Positions 45,479 through 54,208 of a DNA stretch of 64,000 nt are shown here, piece after piece. Under the pieces are notes generated by a model. That model searched no databases. It saw nothing but the letters and a program-made list of their open reading frames with translations, and was not told the DNA's origin. Where the stretch lies: positions 1 to 64,000 of the forward strand of contig NZ_VSRY01000091.1 of the NCBI RefSeq assembly GCF_008271805.1, read 5' to 3'. The position numbers and the translations under genes are program-made. Every line of letters begins with the position of its first letter. Position 1 is the first letter of the stretch. This stretch comes from Streptomyces sp. TRM49041. GTDB taxonomy: Bacteria; Actinomycetota; Actinomycetes; Streptomycetales; Streptomycetaceae.

Positions 45479-46972
45479 ATGACCTCCTCTTCATCCCCTT
45501 CCCAGGACAAGCAGAGCTTCGCGGAGCTGAGCCGCGCCGAGAGCCTTCGGGCCGATGCCCTGATGGAAGAGGACGTCGCCTGGAGCCACGAGATCGACGG
45601 AGAGCGGGACGGCGACCAGTTCGACCGCTCGGAGCGCGCGGCGCTGCGGCGTGTGGCGGGCCTCTCGACGGAGCTCGAGGACGTCACCGAGGTCGAGTAC
45701 CGGCAGCTGCGCCTGGAGCGCGTGGTGCTTGTCGGCGTCTGGACCTCGGGGACTGTGCAGGACGCGGAGAACTCCCTGGCCGAGCTGGCCGCCCTCGCCG
45801 AGACGGCGGGCGCGCTCGTGCTGGACGGAGTCATCCAGCGTCGCGACAAGCCCGACCCGGCCACGTACATCGGCTCGGGCAAGGCCGACGAGCTGCGGGA
45901 CATCGTGCTGGAGACCGGCGCCGACACTGTCGTGTGCGACGGTGAGCTGAGCCCCGGCCAGCTGATCCACCTTGAGGACGTCGTCAAGGTCAAGGTGGTC
46001 GACCGGACCGCCCTGATCCTCGACATCTTCGCCCAGCACGCCAAGTCCCGAGAGGGCAAGGCGCAGGTCGCGCTCGCGCAGATGCAGTACATGCTGCCGC
46101 GGCTGCGCGGCTGGGGTCAGTCGCTGTCCCGGCAGATGGGTGGCGGCGGCAGTGGCGGCATGGCCACCCGAGGCCCCGGTGAGACCAAGATCGAGACGGA
46201 CCGGCGGCGCATCCGCGAGAAGATGGCGAAGATGCGCCGGGAGATCGCGGCCATGAAGACCGGCCGTGACATCAAGCGGCAGGAGCGGCGGCGCAACAAG
46301 GTGCCGTCGGTCGCCATCGCCGGCTACACCAACGCCGGCAAGTCGTCCCTGCTGAACCGGCTGACCGGCGCGGGCGTGCTGGTGGAGAACGCGCTGTTCG
46401 CCACCCTCGACCCCACCGTCCGCCGGGCCGAGACGCCGAGCGGTCGGCTCTACACGCTGGCCGACACCGTCGGGTTCGTACGGCATCTGCCGCACCACCT
46501 CGTCGAGGCGTTCCGCTCCACCATGGAGGAGGTCGGCGACTCCGACCTGATCCTCCACGTCGTGGACGGCTCGCACCCGGCCCCGGAGGAGCAGCTGGCC
46601 GCCGTGCGCGAGGTGGTCCGCGACGTGGGCGCGACGAACGTGCCCGAGATCGTCGTGATCAACAAGGCGGACGCGGCCGACCCGCTGGTCCTGCAGCGGC
46701 TGCTGCGCATCGAGAAGCACTCGATCGCCGTGTCGGCGCGGACCGGCCAGGGCATCGCGGAACTGCTCGCGATGATCGACGCCGTACTGCCCCGCCCCGA
46801 GGTCGAGGTCGAGGCGCTCATGCCGTACACCCAGGGCGGACTCGTCTCGCGGGTGCACGCCGAGGGCGAGGTGATCTCCGAGGAGCACACCCCGGAGGGC
46901 ACGCTCCTCAAGGCGCGCGTGCACGGTGAGCTGGCCGCGCTGCTCGCCCCGTTCAGCCCGGTGACGGCCTGA
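45479..46972 (+). CDS. hflX: Ribosome-associated GTPase HflX
   Basis: 497 residues from ATG 45479, with AAGGA at 45470-45474. An in-frame ATG at 45326 would run through the tandem repeats and is not preferred. The N-terminal HflX domain holds PATYIGSGKADEL and the glycine-rich GGGGSGGMATRGPGETKIE. The GTPase has G1 GYTNAGKSS (about residue 281), G3 DTVGF and G4 NKAD. HflX splits stalled or heat-damaged ribosomes. A 45-residue acidic extension precedes the core. Confidence 0.95.
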   Translation: MTSSSSPSQDKQSFAELSRAESLRADALMEEDVAWSHEIDGERDGDQFDRSERAALRRVAGLSTELEDVTEVEYRQLRLERVVLVGVWTSGTVQDAENSLAELAALAETAGALVLDGVIQRRDKPDPATYIGSGKADELRDIVLETGADTVVCDGELSPGQLIHLEDVVKVKVVDRTALILDIFAQHAKSREGKAQVALAQMQYMLPRLRGWGQSLSRQMGGGGSGGMATRGPGETKIETDRRRIREKMAKMRREIAAMKTGRDIKRQERRRNKVPSVAIAGYTNAGKSSLLNRLTGAGVLVENALFATLDPTVRRAETPSGRLYTLADTVGFVRHLPHHLVEAFRSTMEEVGDSDLILHVVDGSHPAPEEQLAAVREVVRDVGATNVPEIVVINKADAADPLVLQRLLRIEKHSIAVSARTGQGIAELLAMIDAVLPRPEVEVEALMPYTQGGLVSRVHAEGEVISEEHTPEGTLLKARVHGELAALLAPFSPVTA

Positions 46973-46983
46973 CACAGCGAACG

Positions 46984-47024
46984 AGCGGGGCCCCGGCCGG
47001 ATCCGAATCCGGCCAGGGCCCGCT
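46984..47024. terminator. Bidirectional terminator between hflX and the protease gene
   Basis: GGCCGGAT-CCGA-ATCCGGCC is the inner stem; AGCGGGGCCC/GGGCCCGCT extends it with one bulge and one mismatch. It lies between convergent stops. Confidence 0.75.
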
Positions 47025-47065
47025 TCTCGCTGTACGGCGCTACGGCGTCGCCGCCGCGTTACGTT

Positions 47066-48241
47066 CTACCGTCCCGCGAACTTCTCGCTGACCGCCGTGT
47101 AGATGCCCTTCGCCTCCGCACCGAGCCGCGGCCCGGCCAGCCAGCCCGCCGTCACCGGGCCGATGGAGGTGTTCGACACGAGCGTCGGCTTTCCGTCCTT
47201 GCCCGCGGCCACCCAGCCACCGCCGGACGAACCACCGGTCATGCTGCAGCCGATGCGGTACATGGTGGGCTGCTCGACCTTCACCGACAGCCGGCCCGGC
47301 TTGTCCGCGCACTGGAACATCTTCTGACCGTCGTACGGCGGCGCGGCCGGGTAGCCGGTCGCCTCCATGCTCGCGATCTTCTGCACGGCGGGCGCGTCGA
47401 AGTCGACCGGCAGCGCCGAACCGACCGTCTCCTCCAGGGACTTGCCGCTGCCGCCCTTCTCCGGCGTCACATGGATGACGGCGAAGTCGTACGGCGCTCC
47501 CTGGCCGCCGACCGGAGCGCCCTGGTCGATCCACTGCTCGGAGGTCTGCGCCCAGTCGCCCCACCAGACGCCGTAAGGCGCGACGTCCTCGCGGGACGCC
47601 TTCTCCAACTCCGCCGTCGTCAGGCCCTTGTTGTTGTACGAGGGGACGAAGGCGATGTTCCGGTACCAGCCGCCGTTCTTGCCCGCGTGGACACAGTGGC
47701 CCGCGGTCCACACGAGGTTGGACTTGCCGGGGTGCGCGGGGTCCTTCACGACCGTCGCCGAGCACACCATCGAGCCCTTGGGCCCGTCGAAGAGCAGCTT
47801 CCCGGCCTCCGGCACACTGTCGTGGTACGGCCTCTTCGCCGGGCTCGCCTCGATCCGCTTCGGCGTCGGGTCCGTCACGCCCTCGTCACCGGAGATGTCC
47901 TCGTCCTCGACCGGCTCGTCCGGCTCCTCCGCCTCCCGCATACGGTCCGGGTCCCAGAGGTCCTCGATGATCGGGTTGACGAAGTCCTGGGCCTCACGCA
48001 GCCACTTGTCCTTGTCCCAGTTCTTCCAGTCGCCGCCCCGCCACTTGTCGAGGTCGATCCCGTGCTCCTTGAGCCGGTCCTTCAGGTCGTCCGGGAGGGT
48101 GATCTTCCCGTCCGGGGGCTGGACCGCGGAAGCCGTGGGCGAGCCGCCCGGGTCTTCCTCGCCCGGGCCGCAGCCCGTGGCGGTCAGCGCCAGCGCCGCC
48201 GCCACGGCGGCGGAGGCGAGCAACGGACGAATCGTTCGCAT
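47066..48241 (-). CDS. Trypsin-like serine protease, secreted lipoprotein
   Basis: 391 residues from ATG 48241, with GGGGGA upstream. The signal peptide ends in a lipobox at Cys24 (ALTATGC). A Pro/Asp/Glu- and Trp-rich propeptide-like region follows; residues about 66-80 hold four Trp in a WRGGDWKNWDKDKW run. The protease domain has the triad His (VWTAGHC), Asp (YDFAVIHV) and Ser (SMTGGSSGGGW). It converges on hflX and diverges from the aminotransferase gene. Confidence 0.88.
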   Translation of the reverse strand: MRTIRPLLASAAVAAALALTATGCGPGEEDPGGSPTASAVQPPDGKITLPDDLKDRLKEHGIDLDKWRGGDWKNWDKDKWLREAQDFVNPIIEDLWDPDRMREAEEPDEPVEDEDISGDEGVTDPTPKRIEASPAKRPYHDSVPEAGKLLFDGPKGSMVCSATVVKDPAHPGKSNLVWTAGHCVHAGKNGGWYRNIAFVPSYNNKGLTTAELEKASREDVAPYGVWWGDWAQTSEQWIDQGAPVGGQGAPYDFAVIHVTPEKGGSGKSLEETVGSALPVDFDAPAVQKIASMEATGYPAAPPYDGQKMFQCADKPGRLSVKVEQPTMYRIGCSMTGGSSGGGWVAAGKDGKPTLVSNTSIGPVTAGWLAGPRLGAEAKGIYTAVSEKFAGR

Positions 48242-48575
48242 GAGTGATCCCCCTGGGACTTCGTGACCGAGCGCTTCCGCCACGTCCGCGGAAGCGCCTT
48301 GTCGAACTCGGTACTTCTCAACTCCGGCACTCCGGACCTGTGCTGGGACAGCAGGCGCCGAAGTGCGGCCCCCACTATGCCGGTGCCGTTGGGGACGGTG
48401 TGCGGCAGGGCCGCGGTTCCCCGGCACAAGGATCTTCGAAATGCCCGTGATCCCCCGGAGATGTCGTCGTTGGTATGTGCGAGGGACGCTGACCCGACGC
48501 CAGGAGCGAACGCCGGGCGGACGGGGGACGTATCGATGTGCAACGCAACCGTTACCACCGGGAGGACGCGAAGAC
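48242..48575. other. Divergent intergenic region, protease and aminotransferase genes
   Basis: 334 bp that must hold promoters for both flanking genes. No perfect operator or hairpin was noticed. The frame upstream of the aminotransferase stays open but is Arg/Pro-rich and lacks a family match. Confidence 0.5.
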
Positions 48576-49925
48576 GTGGCAGCGACCGAACCAGCCGCGG
48601 TGGCACCGGCCACCGGCCACGAGGACATCCTCCGCCGTCAGTCCCTGCGCGAACCCGCCGCCCGCACCTACGCCCGCTCGCTGCCCGTGGTCCCCGTACG
48701 GGCCCGGGGGCTCACGATCGAGGGCGCCGACGGCCGGCGCTACCTCGACTGCACGTCCGGCGCGGGCACGCTGGCCCTGGGCCACAACCACCCGGTGGTC
48801 CTTGAAGCCGTCAAACGGGTCATCGACTCGGAGGCACCGCTGCACGTCCTCGACCTCGCGACCCCGGTCAAGGACGCCTTCACCACGGAGCTGTTCGCCA
48901 CGCTCCCCGCCTCGCTCGCCCGGGAGGCCCGCATCCAGTTCTGCGGCCCGGCCGGTACGGACGCGGTCGACGCCGCGCTCGCCCTGGTCCGCGCGGCCAC
49001 CGGCCGCAACGGCTTGCTCGCCTTCACCGGAGCGCACCACCCGTACGGCACGGCGCCCGGCACCCCGGACACACCGGGCATCAGCGACATACGGGTCACG
49101 CGGCTGCCGTACCCGCACCCCTACCGCTGCCCGTTCGGCGTCGGCGGCGAGCGCGGCGCCGAACTCGCCGCGCGCTGGGCGGAGAACGTGCTCGACGACC
49201 CCGAGACCGGCGCCACCGCCCCCGCCGCCATGATCGTCGAACCGGTCCAGGGGGGTGGTGGGGTGGTGCCCGCACCGGACGGCTGGCTGCGCCGGATGCG
49301 TGAGATCACGTCGGCCCGCTCCATCCCGCTGGTCGCCGACGAGGTCCTGACCGGCGTCGGCCGCACCGGGGCCTTCTGGGCGGTCGAGCACAGCGGCGTC
49401 GTCCCGGACGTGATGGTCATGTCCAAGGCCCTCGGCGGCTCCCTGCCCCTGTCCGTGATCGTCTACCGGGCCGGACTCGACAGCGGTCGGCCCGGCGCGC
49501 CGGCCGGCGCGTTCCGGGGCAACCAGCTCGCCATGGCGGCCGGCGCGGCCACCCTCGCGTACGTCCGGGAGAACCGGCTGGCCGAGCGGGCCGCCTCCCT
49601 GGGCACGCGGATGCTCGTGTGCCTCCGGGAACTGGCCGCCGCGCACCCGTGCGTCGCGGACGTGCGCGGCCGGGGCCTCATGATCGGCGTGGAACTCGTG
49701 GACCCGGCCGCTCCCGGGGACGTCCCCCCGCCGGCCCCGGCGCTCGCGGACGCCGTGCGGCGGGAGTGCCTGAGCCGGGGGCTCATCGTCGGCGCCGGGG
49801 GCCGCCGCTCCGGCGTCGTACGGTTGCTGCCGCCGCTGACCGTCACCGACGAGCAGGCCACGGCCGTACTGGACCGCTTCGCCGACGCCCTGGCCGCCGC
49901 CGAGCGAGCCCTCGTTCCCGCCTGA
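48576..49925 (+). CDS. Class III PLP-dependent aminotransferase (diaminobutyrate-2-oxoglutarate type)
   Basis: 449 residues from GTG 48576, ten bases after GGGAGG. The fold-type I features are present: YLDCTSGAGTLALGHNHPVV, FCGPAGTDAVDAALALVRAA, PLVADEVLTGVGRTG, and the PLP lysine in VMSKALGGSLPLSV. The closest groups are diaminobutyrate aminotransferases (EctB, RhbA types). Neither ectoine nor siderophore genes are adjacent, so the pathway is unresolved. Confidence 0.85.
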   Translation: MAATEPAAVAPATGHEDILRRQSLREPAARTYARSLPVVPVRARGLTIEGADGRRYLDCTSGAGTLALGHNHPVVLEAVKRVIDSEAPLHVLDLATPVKDAFTTELFATLPASLAREARIQFCGPAGTDAVDAALALVRAATGRNGLLAFTGAHHPYGTAPGTPDTPGISDIRVTRLPYPHPYRCPFGVGGERGAELAARWAENVLDDPETGATAPAAMIVEPVQGGGGVVPAPDGWLRRMREITSARSIPLVADEVLTGVGRTGAFWAVEHSGVVPDVMVMSKALGGSLPLSVIVYRAGLDSGRPGAPAGAFRGNQLAMAAGAATLAYVRENRLAERAASLGTRMLVCLRELAAAHPCVADVRGRGLMIGVELVDPAAPGDVPPPAPALADAVRRECLSRGLIVGAGGRRSGVVRLLPPLTVTDEQATAVLDRFADALAAAERALVPA

Positions 49926-50129
49926 GCGGCCGCGGTCGTGCTGCTGGCCGTGCTGCGGGCCGCGCCCGCGCGCGTGAACTCCGTGTCCAACATGTCGATT
50001 TGTACTCACTCGTACGGGTGGAGACCGGCCGCTGACGGCTCCGTTGCGCCATGGACAGCGCCGGATCAGGCCGGGGAGGCGCGCTGGGGTGATCCGACTG
50101 TCGGTGCGGCGCCGTAGGGTGGACTGGCT

Positions 50130-52097
50130 ATGACGAAGCCATCCCTCCCCGAGCTCCTCCACGCCGCCGTCGCCGCCGTCGGCGGCACGGAAAGGCCAGG
50201 CCAGGTCGCCATGGCCGAGGCCGTCGCCCAGGTCATCGACGACGGTTCCCACCTGCTCGTCCAGGCCGGCACCGGCACCGGCAAATCCCTCGGCTATCTG
50301 GTGCCAGCCCTGGCGCACGGGGACCGGGTGGTGGTGGCGACGGCCACGCTCGCGCTGCAGCGGCAGCTGGTCGAGCGGGACCTGCCCCGGACGGTGGAGT
50401 CGCTGCACCCGCTGCTCCGCCGCCGCCCGGAGTTCGCGATGCTCAAGGGCCGTTCCAACTACCTGTGCCTGCACCGGCTGCACGAGGGCGTGCCGCAGGA
50501 AGAGGAGGACGGTCTCTTCGACCCGTTCGAGGCGGCCGCGCCGACCAGCAAGCTCGGCCAGGACCTGCTGCGCCTGCGCGACTGGTCGGACGAGACCGAG
50601 ACGGGGGACCGGGACGACCTGACGCCCGGTGTCTCCGACCGCGCCTGGGGGCAGGTGTCGGTCTCGTCGCGCGAGTGCCTCGGGGCGAGCAAGTGCGCGT
50701 ACGGCGCCGAGTGCTTCGCCGAGGCCGCGCGTGAGCGCGCCAAGCTCGCCGAGGTCGTCGTCACCAACCACGCGCTCCTGGCCATCGACGCCATCGAGGG
50801 CGCCCCGGTGCTGCCGCAGCACGAGGTGCTGATCGTGGACGAGGCGCACGAGCTGGTCTCCCGCGTGACCGGCGTCGCCACCGGTGAGCTCACGCCGGGG
50901 CAGGTCAACCGGGCGGTCCGCCGGGTGGCCAGGCTGGTCGACGAGAAGGCCGCCGACCAGCTCCAGACGGCCGCCGAGGGCTTCGAGAGGCTCATGGAGC
51001 TGGCCCTGCCCGGCCGCCTCCAGGAGATCCCCGAGGATCTGGGTTACGCGCTGATGGCCCTGCGGGACGCGGCGCGCACGGTGATCTCGGCGCTCGGCAA
51101 CACCCGCGACCGGTCCGTCCAGGACGAGGACGCCGTCCGCAAGCAGGCCCTGGCCGCCGTGGAGAACGTGCACGCGGTCGCCGAGCGCATCGCGAACGGT
51201 TCCGAGTACGACGTGGTCTGGTACCAGCGGCACGACCGTTTCGGCGCGTCCCTCCGCGTCGCCCCTCTGTCTGTGTCGGGGCTGCTGCGCGAGAAGCTCT
51301 TCGCCGACCGCTCGGTCGTCCTGACATCCGCCACGCTCAAGCTGGGCGGCGACTTCAACGGGGTGGGAGCCTCGCTGGGGCTCGCCGCGGAGGGCGTCGA
51401 GGGGGAGGACCTGCCGGTCTGGAAGGGTATCGACGTCGGCTCCCCGTTCGACTACCGCAAACAGGGCATCCTCTACGTGGCCCGGCACCTGGCGACGCCC
51501 GGCCGCGAGGGCAGCCGCAGCGACATGATGGACGAGCTGGCGGAGCTGGTGGAGGCCGCCGGGGGCCGTACGCTCGGTCTGTTCTCGTCCATGCGGGCCG
51601 CCCAGGCCGCCGCCGAGGAGCTGCGGGGCAGGCTCGACAGGCCGGTCCTGCTCCAGGGAGAGGACACGCTGGGCGAGTTGATCAAGACGTTCGCCGCCGA
51701 TCCGGAGACCTGCCTCTTCGGGACCCTGTCCCTCTGGCAGGGCGTCGATGTGCCGGGGCCGAACTGCCAGCTGGTCGTCATGGACCGCATCCCGTTCCCC
51801 CGGCCGGACGATCCGCTGATGAGCGCCCGGCAGAAGGCCGTGGAGGAGGCGGGCGGCAACGGCTTCATGGCCGTCGCGGCCACCCATGCGGCGTTGCTGA
51901 TGGCCCAGGGCGCGGGCCGTCTGGTGCGGGCGACCGGGGACCGGGGTGTGGTCGCCGTACTGGACCCGCGGCTGGCGAACGCTCGGTACGGTGGCTTCCT
52001 GCGGGCGTCGCTCCCCGATTTCTGGTACACGACGGACCGCAATCAGGTGCGCCGCTCCCTGGCCGCGATCGACGCGGCGGCGAAGGCGGGGGAGTAG
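50130..52097 (+). CDS. dinG: ATP-dependent DNA helicase DinG
   Basis: 655 residues. It is an XPD-like superfamily 2 5'-3' helicase. Walker A is QAGTGTGKSLGYL, motif II is DEAH (VLIVDEAHELVS), and the last motif is QGAGRLVRATGDRGVV. Four iron-sulfur cysteines sit between them (NYLCLH and RECLGASKCAYGAEC). It stands next to lexA, tail to tail. No LexA box was found in its own 204-bp upstream gap. Confidence 0.92.
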   Translation: MTKPSLPELLHAAVAAVGGTERPGQVAMAEAVAQVIDDGSHLLVQAGTGTGKSLGYLVPALAHGDRVVVATATLALQRQLVERDLPRTVESLHPLLRRRPEFAMLKGRSNYLCLHRLHEGVPQEEEDGLFDPFEAAAPTSKLGQDLLRLRDWSDETETGDRDDLTPGVSDRAWGQVSVSSRECLGASKCAYGAECFAEAARERAKLAEVVVTNHALLAIDAIEGAPVLPQHEVLIVDEAHELVSRVTGVATGELTPGQVNRAVRRVARLVDEKAADQLQTAAEGFERLMELALPGRLQEIPEDLGYALMALRDAARTVISALGNTRDRSVQDEDAVRKQALAAVENVHAVAERIANGSEYDVVWYQRHDRFGASLRVAPLSVSGLLREKLFADRSVVLTSATLKLGGDFNGVGASLGLAAEGVEGEDLPVWKGIDVGSPFDYRKQGILYVARHLATPGREGSRSDMMDELAELVEAAGGRTLGLFSSMRAAQAAAEELRGRLDRPVLLQGEDTLGELIKTFAADPETCLFGTLSLWQGVDVPGPNCQLVVMDRIPFPRPDDPLMSARQKAVEEAGGNGFMAVAATHAALLMAQGAGRLVRATGDRGVVAVLDPRLANARYGGFLRASLPDFWYTTDRNQVRRSLAAIDAAAKAGE

Positions 52098-52135
52098 GCG
52101 GGGGAGCGGGCCCGGCCCCGGTCACGGGCGCGGGC

Positions 52136-52163
52136 ACGGACACAGGGATACGGACACAGGGAT
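52136..52163. repeat. Two 14-bp tandem repeats after dinG
   Basis: ACGGACACAGGGAT occurs twice in tandem, with a third partial unit (ACGGACACAG). They lie between dinG and the terminator. Confidence 0.6.
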
Positions 52164-52175
52164 ACGGACACAGCA

Positions 52176-52209
52176 GGGCCCCGGGACCGGCGCAGAGGTC
52201 CCGGGGCCC
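52176..52209. terminator. Bidirectional terminator between dinG and lexA
   Basis: GGGCCCCGGGACC and GGTCCCGGGGCCC form a perfect 13-bp stem with an 8-base loop between two convergent genes. Confidence 0.8.
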
Positions 52210-52230
52210 GGTCGGAGCCGGCGGGGCGTG

Positions 52231-53031
52231 TCACACCCGCCGAAGTACCGCCACCACCTTGCCGAGGATGGTCGCCTCGTCGCCGGGGATCGGCTGGTAG
52301 GCGGCATTGTGCGGAAGCAGCCAGACATGGCCGTCCTCCCGCTTGAAGCGCTTGACCGTGGCCTCGCCGTCCAGCATGGCCGCCACGATGTCGCCGTTCT
52401 CCGCGACCGGCTGGCGGCGCACGGTCACCCAGTCGCCGTCGCAGATGGCGGCCTCGATCATCGAGTCGCCGACGACCTTCAGTACGAACAGCTCACCGTC
52501 GCCGACCAGCTGCCGGGGGAGGGGGAAGACGTCCTCGACGGACTCCTCGGCCAGGATGGGGCCACCGGCCGCGATCCGGCCGACCAGCGGGACGTAGGAG
52601 GCCGCCGGCTTGCCGGTGGTGTCCGCGGGCTGCGCGCTGGGCTGGTCGGAGCCCCGGACCTCGTACGCACGAGGCCGGTGCGGGTCCCTCCGGAGGAAGC
52701 CCTTCCGCTCGAGCGCCATCAGCTGGTGGGCCACCGAGGACGTGCTGGAGAGGCCGACGGCCTGGCCGATCTCCCGCATCGACGGTGGGTAGCCCCGGCG
52801 CTGCACCGAGTCGCGGATGACCTCGATGACCCTCCGCTGCCGGTCCGTGAGGCCCGAGCTGTCAGCCCGGATGCCTGGAGGTCGCCCGGGGAGGGAGCGC
52901 GTGGGCTTGGGCGCCTCGGGAGCCGTGGCTGCCTCCGACCCGTTCTTCACATTCATGGCATGTACCGGCTCGAATCGGCCCTGGGAGCGGTCCTGGGCGG
53001 TGATGGTGGCGCTGTTTGCGGTGGTGGTCAC
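52231..53031 (-). CDS. lexA: SOS repressor LexA
   Basis: 266 residues from GTG 53031, which follows GAGAGGGG; longer open frames upstream cross the promoter. A 60-residue disordered leader precedes the winged-helix DNA-binding domain ([33 protein letters not shown]). The self-cleavage Ala-Gly is in GRIAAGGP. The Ser/Lys dyad is in [11 protein letters not shown] and [10 protein letters not shown]. RecA in this window is its expected co-protease. Its own promoter carries a strong LexA box. Confidence 0.96.
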   Translation of the reverse strand: MTTTANSATITAQDRSQGRFEPVHAMNVKNGSEAATAPEAPKPTRSLPGRPPGIRADSSGLTDRQRRVIEVIRDSVQRRGYPPSMREIGQAVGLSSTSSVAHQLMALERKGFLRRDPHRPRAYEVRGSDQPSAQPADTTGKPAASYVPLVGRIAAGGPILAEESVEDVFPLPRQLVGDGELFVLKVVGDSMIEAAICDGDWVTVRRQPVAENGDIVAAMLDGEATVKRFKREDGHVWLLPHNAAYQPIPGDEATILGKVVAVLRRV

Positions 53032-53067
53032 GTCGGCCCCTCTCGAATGGTCTCCCTGGCTGGCACA

Positions 53068-53097
53068 ACGGTAGTTGCTTTCGAAAGGTTGCGCCAA
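53068..53097 (-). promoter_or_regulatory. Predicted lexA promoter
   Basis: On the minus strand TTGGCG (53097-53092) and TACCGT (53073-53068) are separated by 18 bp; the start codon is 37 bp further on. The palindrome CTTTCGAAAG (53078-53087) lies in the spacer. Confidence 0.5.
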
Positions 53098-53109
53098 ACA
53101 CACGTTCGA
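53094..53109. promoter_or_regulatory. LexA box upstream of lexA
   Basis: On the minus strand TCGAAC-GTGT-GTTTGG matches the actinobacterial SOS box TCGAAC-N4-GTTCGA except for the last bases of the right arm. It overlaps the predicted -35, giving autorepression. Confidence 0.75.
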
Positions 53110-53374
53110 GTGAAAAATCGCGGATTGGCTTACATGTGCGTGAGCCTGGGTGTATGTGCGACCCATCGGCGCCATGGCGATTCGGGCCCTTACGGTAGCC
53201 TTCGCCGCCCTGTTCCCTGGGTACAGGGTCGGCGACACGCGACCCGCCCGGCGGAAGATTCGCAGTCTTTCATCCGGTGGCCCGGAATTCGTGGAGCCGG
53301 GCCGTCCCGTAGGCTCATGCCCTGCCGTGAGCCGGGGCGGGGTGCGACACGCGCCCACGGGTTGAGCGGCCAGA

Positions 53375-53389
53375 CCCTACATGTAGTGG
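53375..53389. promoter_or_regulatory. NrdR box 1
   Basis: CCCTACATGTAGTGG has a perfect TACATGTA core and fits the Streptomyces NrdR-box pattern. Confidence 0.75.
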
Positions 53390-53403
53390 TTGCATGGTGA
53401 CAG

Positions 53404-53420
53404 CCACCTAGAAGTTGTGG
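53404..53420. promoter_or_regulatory. NrdR box 2
   Basis: CCACCTAGAAGTTGTGG is a weaker palindrome centred about 31 bp from box 1. Paired boxes three helical turns apart are the known NrdR arrangement. Confidence 0.65.
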
Positions 53421-53541
53421 TTCCACGCCGGTCCCCTGTGCATCAGCGAGGCGGCGATCGCCTATGCTTGGGGCTGCTTCGAGGGGGTCCGGGAGGGCTC
53501 GTCGAGGCTATTCAGTCGTGCTGTGAAGGAGGGTTGGGACC

Positions 53542-54054
53542 ATGCACTGCCCCTTCTGCAGGCACCCCGACAGCCGCGTCGTCGACAGTCGCACCACCGA
53601 CGACGGGACGTCCATCCGACGCCGCCGCCAGTGCCCCGACTGCTCCCGCAGGTTCACCACGGTGGAGACCTGCTCGCTCATGGTCGTGAAGCGGAGCGGT
53701 GTGACCGAGCCCTTCAGCCGGACCAAGGTCATCAACGGTGTGCGCAAGGCCTGCCAGGGGCGGCCCGTCACCGAGGACGCCCTCGCGCAGCTCGGCCAGC
53801 GGGTCGAGGAGGCCGTCCGGGCCACCGGCAGCGCGGAGCTCACCACACACGACGTCGGGCTCGCCATACTCGGACCGCTGCAGGAACTCGACCTGGTCGC
53901 GTACCTGCGATTCGCGTCCGTTTACCGGGCGTTCGACTCGCTTGAGGACTTCGAGGCCGCCATCGCGGAGCTGCGCGAGCAGCGGCCTCCCACGGAGGAC
54001 AGCGGCGCCGGTGCGACCCCAGAGGTCCCGGTGCCCGCAGGTGCCGCCGACTGA
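53542..54054 (+). CDS. nrdR: Ribonucleotide reductase repressor NrdR
   Basis: 170 residues; GGAGGG lies about 11 bases before ATG 53542. The N-terminal zinc ribbon uses C3, C6, C31 and C34. An ATP-cone domain (about 46-136) follows: [20 protein letters not shown] and [18 protein letters not shown]. It senses ATP/dATP and represses RNR genes. It is transcribed with nrdJ and faces lexA. Confidence 0.96.
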   Translation: MHCPFCRHPDSRVVDSRTTDDGTSIRRRRQCPDCSRRFTTVETCSLMVVKRSGVTEPFSRTKVINGVRKACQGRPVTEDALAQLGQRVEEAVRATGSAELTTHDVGLAILGPLQELDLVAYLRFASVYRAFDSLEDFEAAIAELREQRPPTEDSGAGATPEVPVPAGAAD

Positions 54055-54208
54055 CCGGCCTGCCGGACCGCGGGTCCGGCGACCGGCCGTCGAACGGCCG
54101 ATCGACCTGTCCGGGTGCTGTCCGCAGCGCCCTGACAACAGACAGAAACCGTGCCCTTGGGAAGATCTGGGCACATCAGGGCGTTTTTGCCCGTATATGG
54201 GAGGCGGC

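Larger units (their letters stand above)
53032..53541. other. Divergent control region between lexA and nrdR
   Basis: 510 bp. On the lexA side lie the predicted promoter and a LexA box; on the nrdR side lie two NrdR boxes. No credible gene is present; the short open frames lack ribosome-binding sites. Confidence 0.7.

Noticed and set aside
49926..50129. A LexA box upstream of dinG
   Set aside because: No GAAC-N4-GTTC-like sequence was found in the gap.
48552..51887. A 1111-residue open frame on the minus strand across the aminotransferase and dinG
   Set aside because: It is antisense to two clear genes, has no domain, and arises from high-GC codon bias; Gly/Val/Leu-rich composition is typical of such shadows.
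53032..53358. Extended LexA start upstream
   Set aside because: It would run through the LexA box and promoter; GTG 53031 has a strong ribosome-binding site.
54055..54208. A cobalamin riboswitch ahead of nrdJ
   Set aside because: The 154-bp gap has only short hairpins and no recognisable B12 box; NrdR boxes upstream of nrdR explain control.
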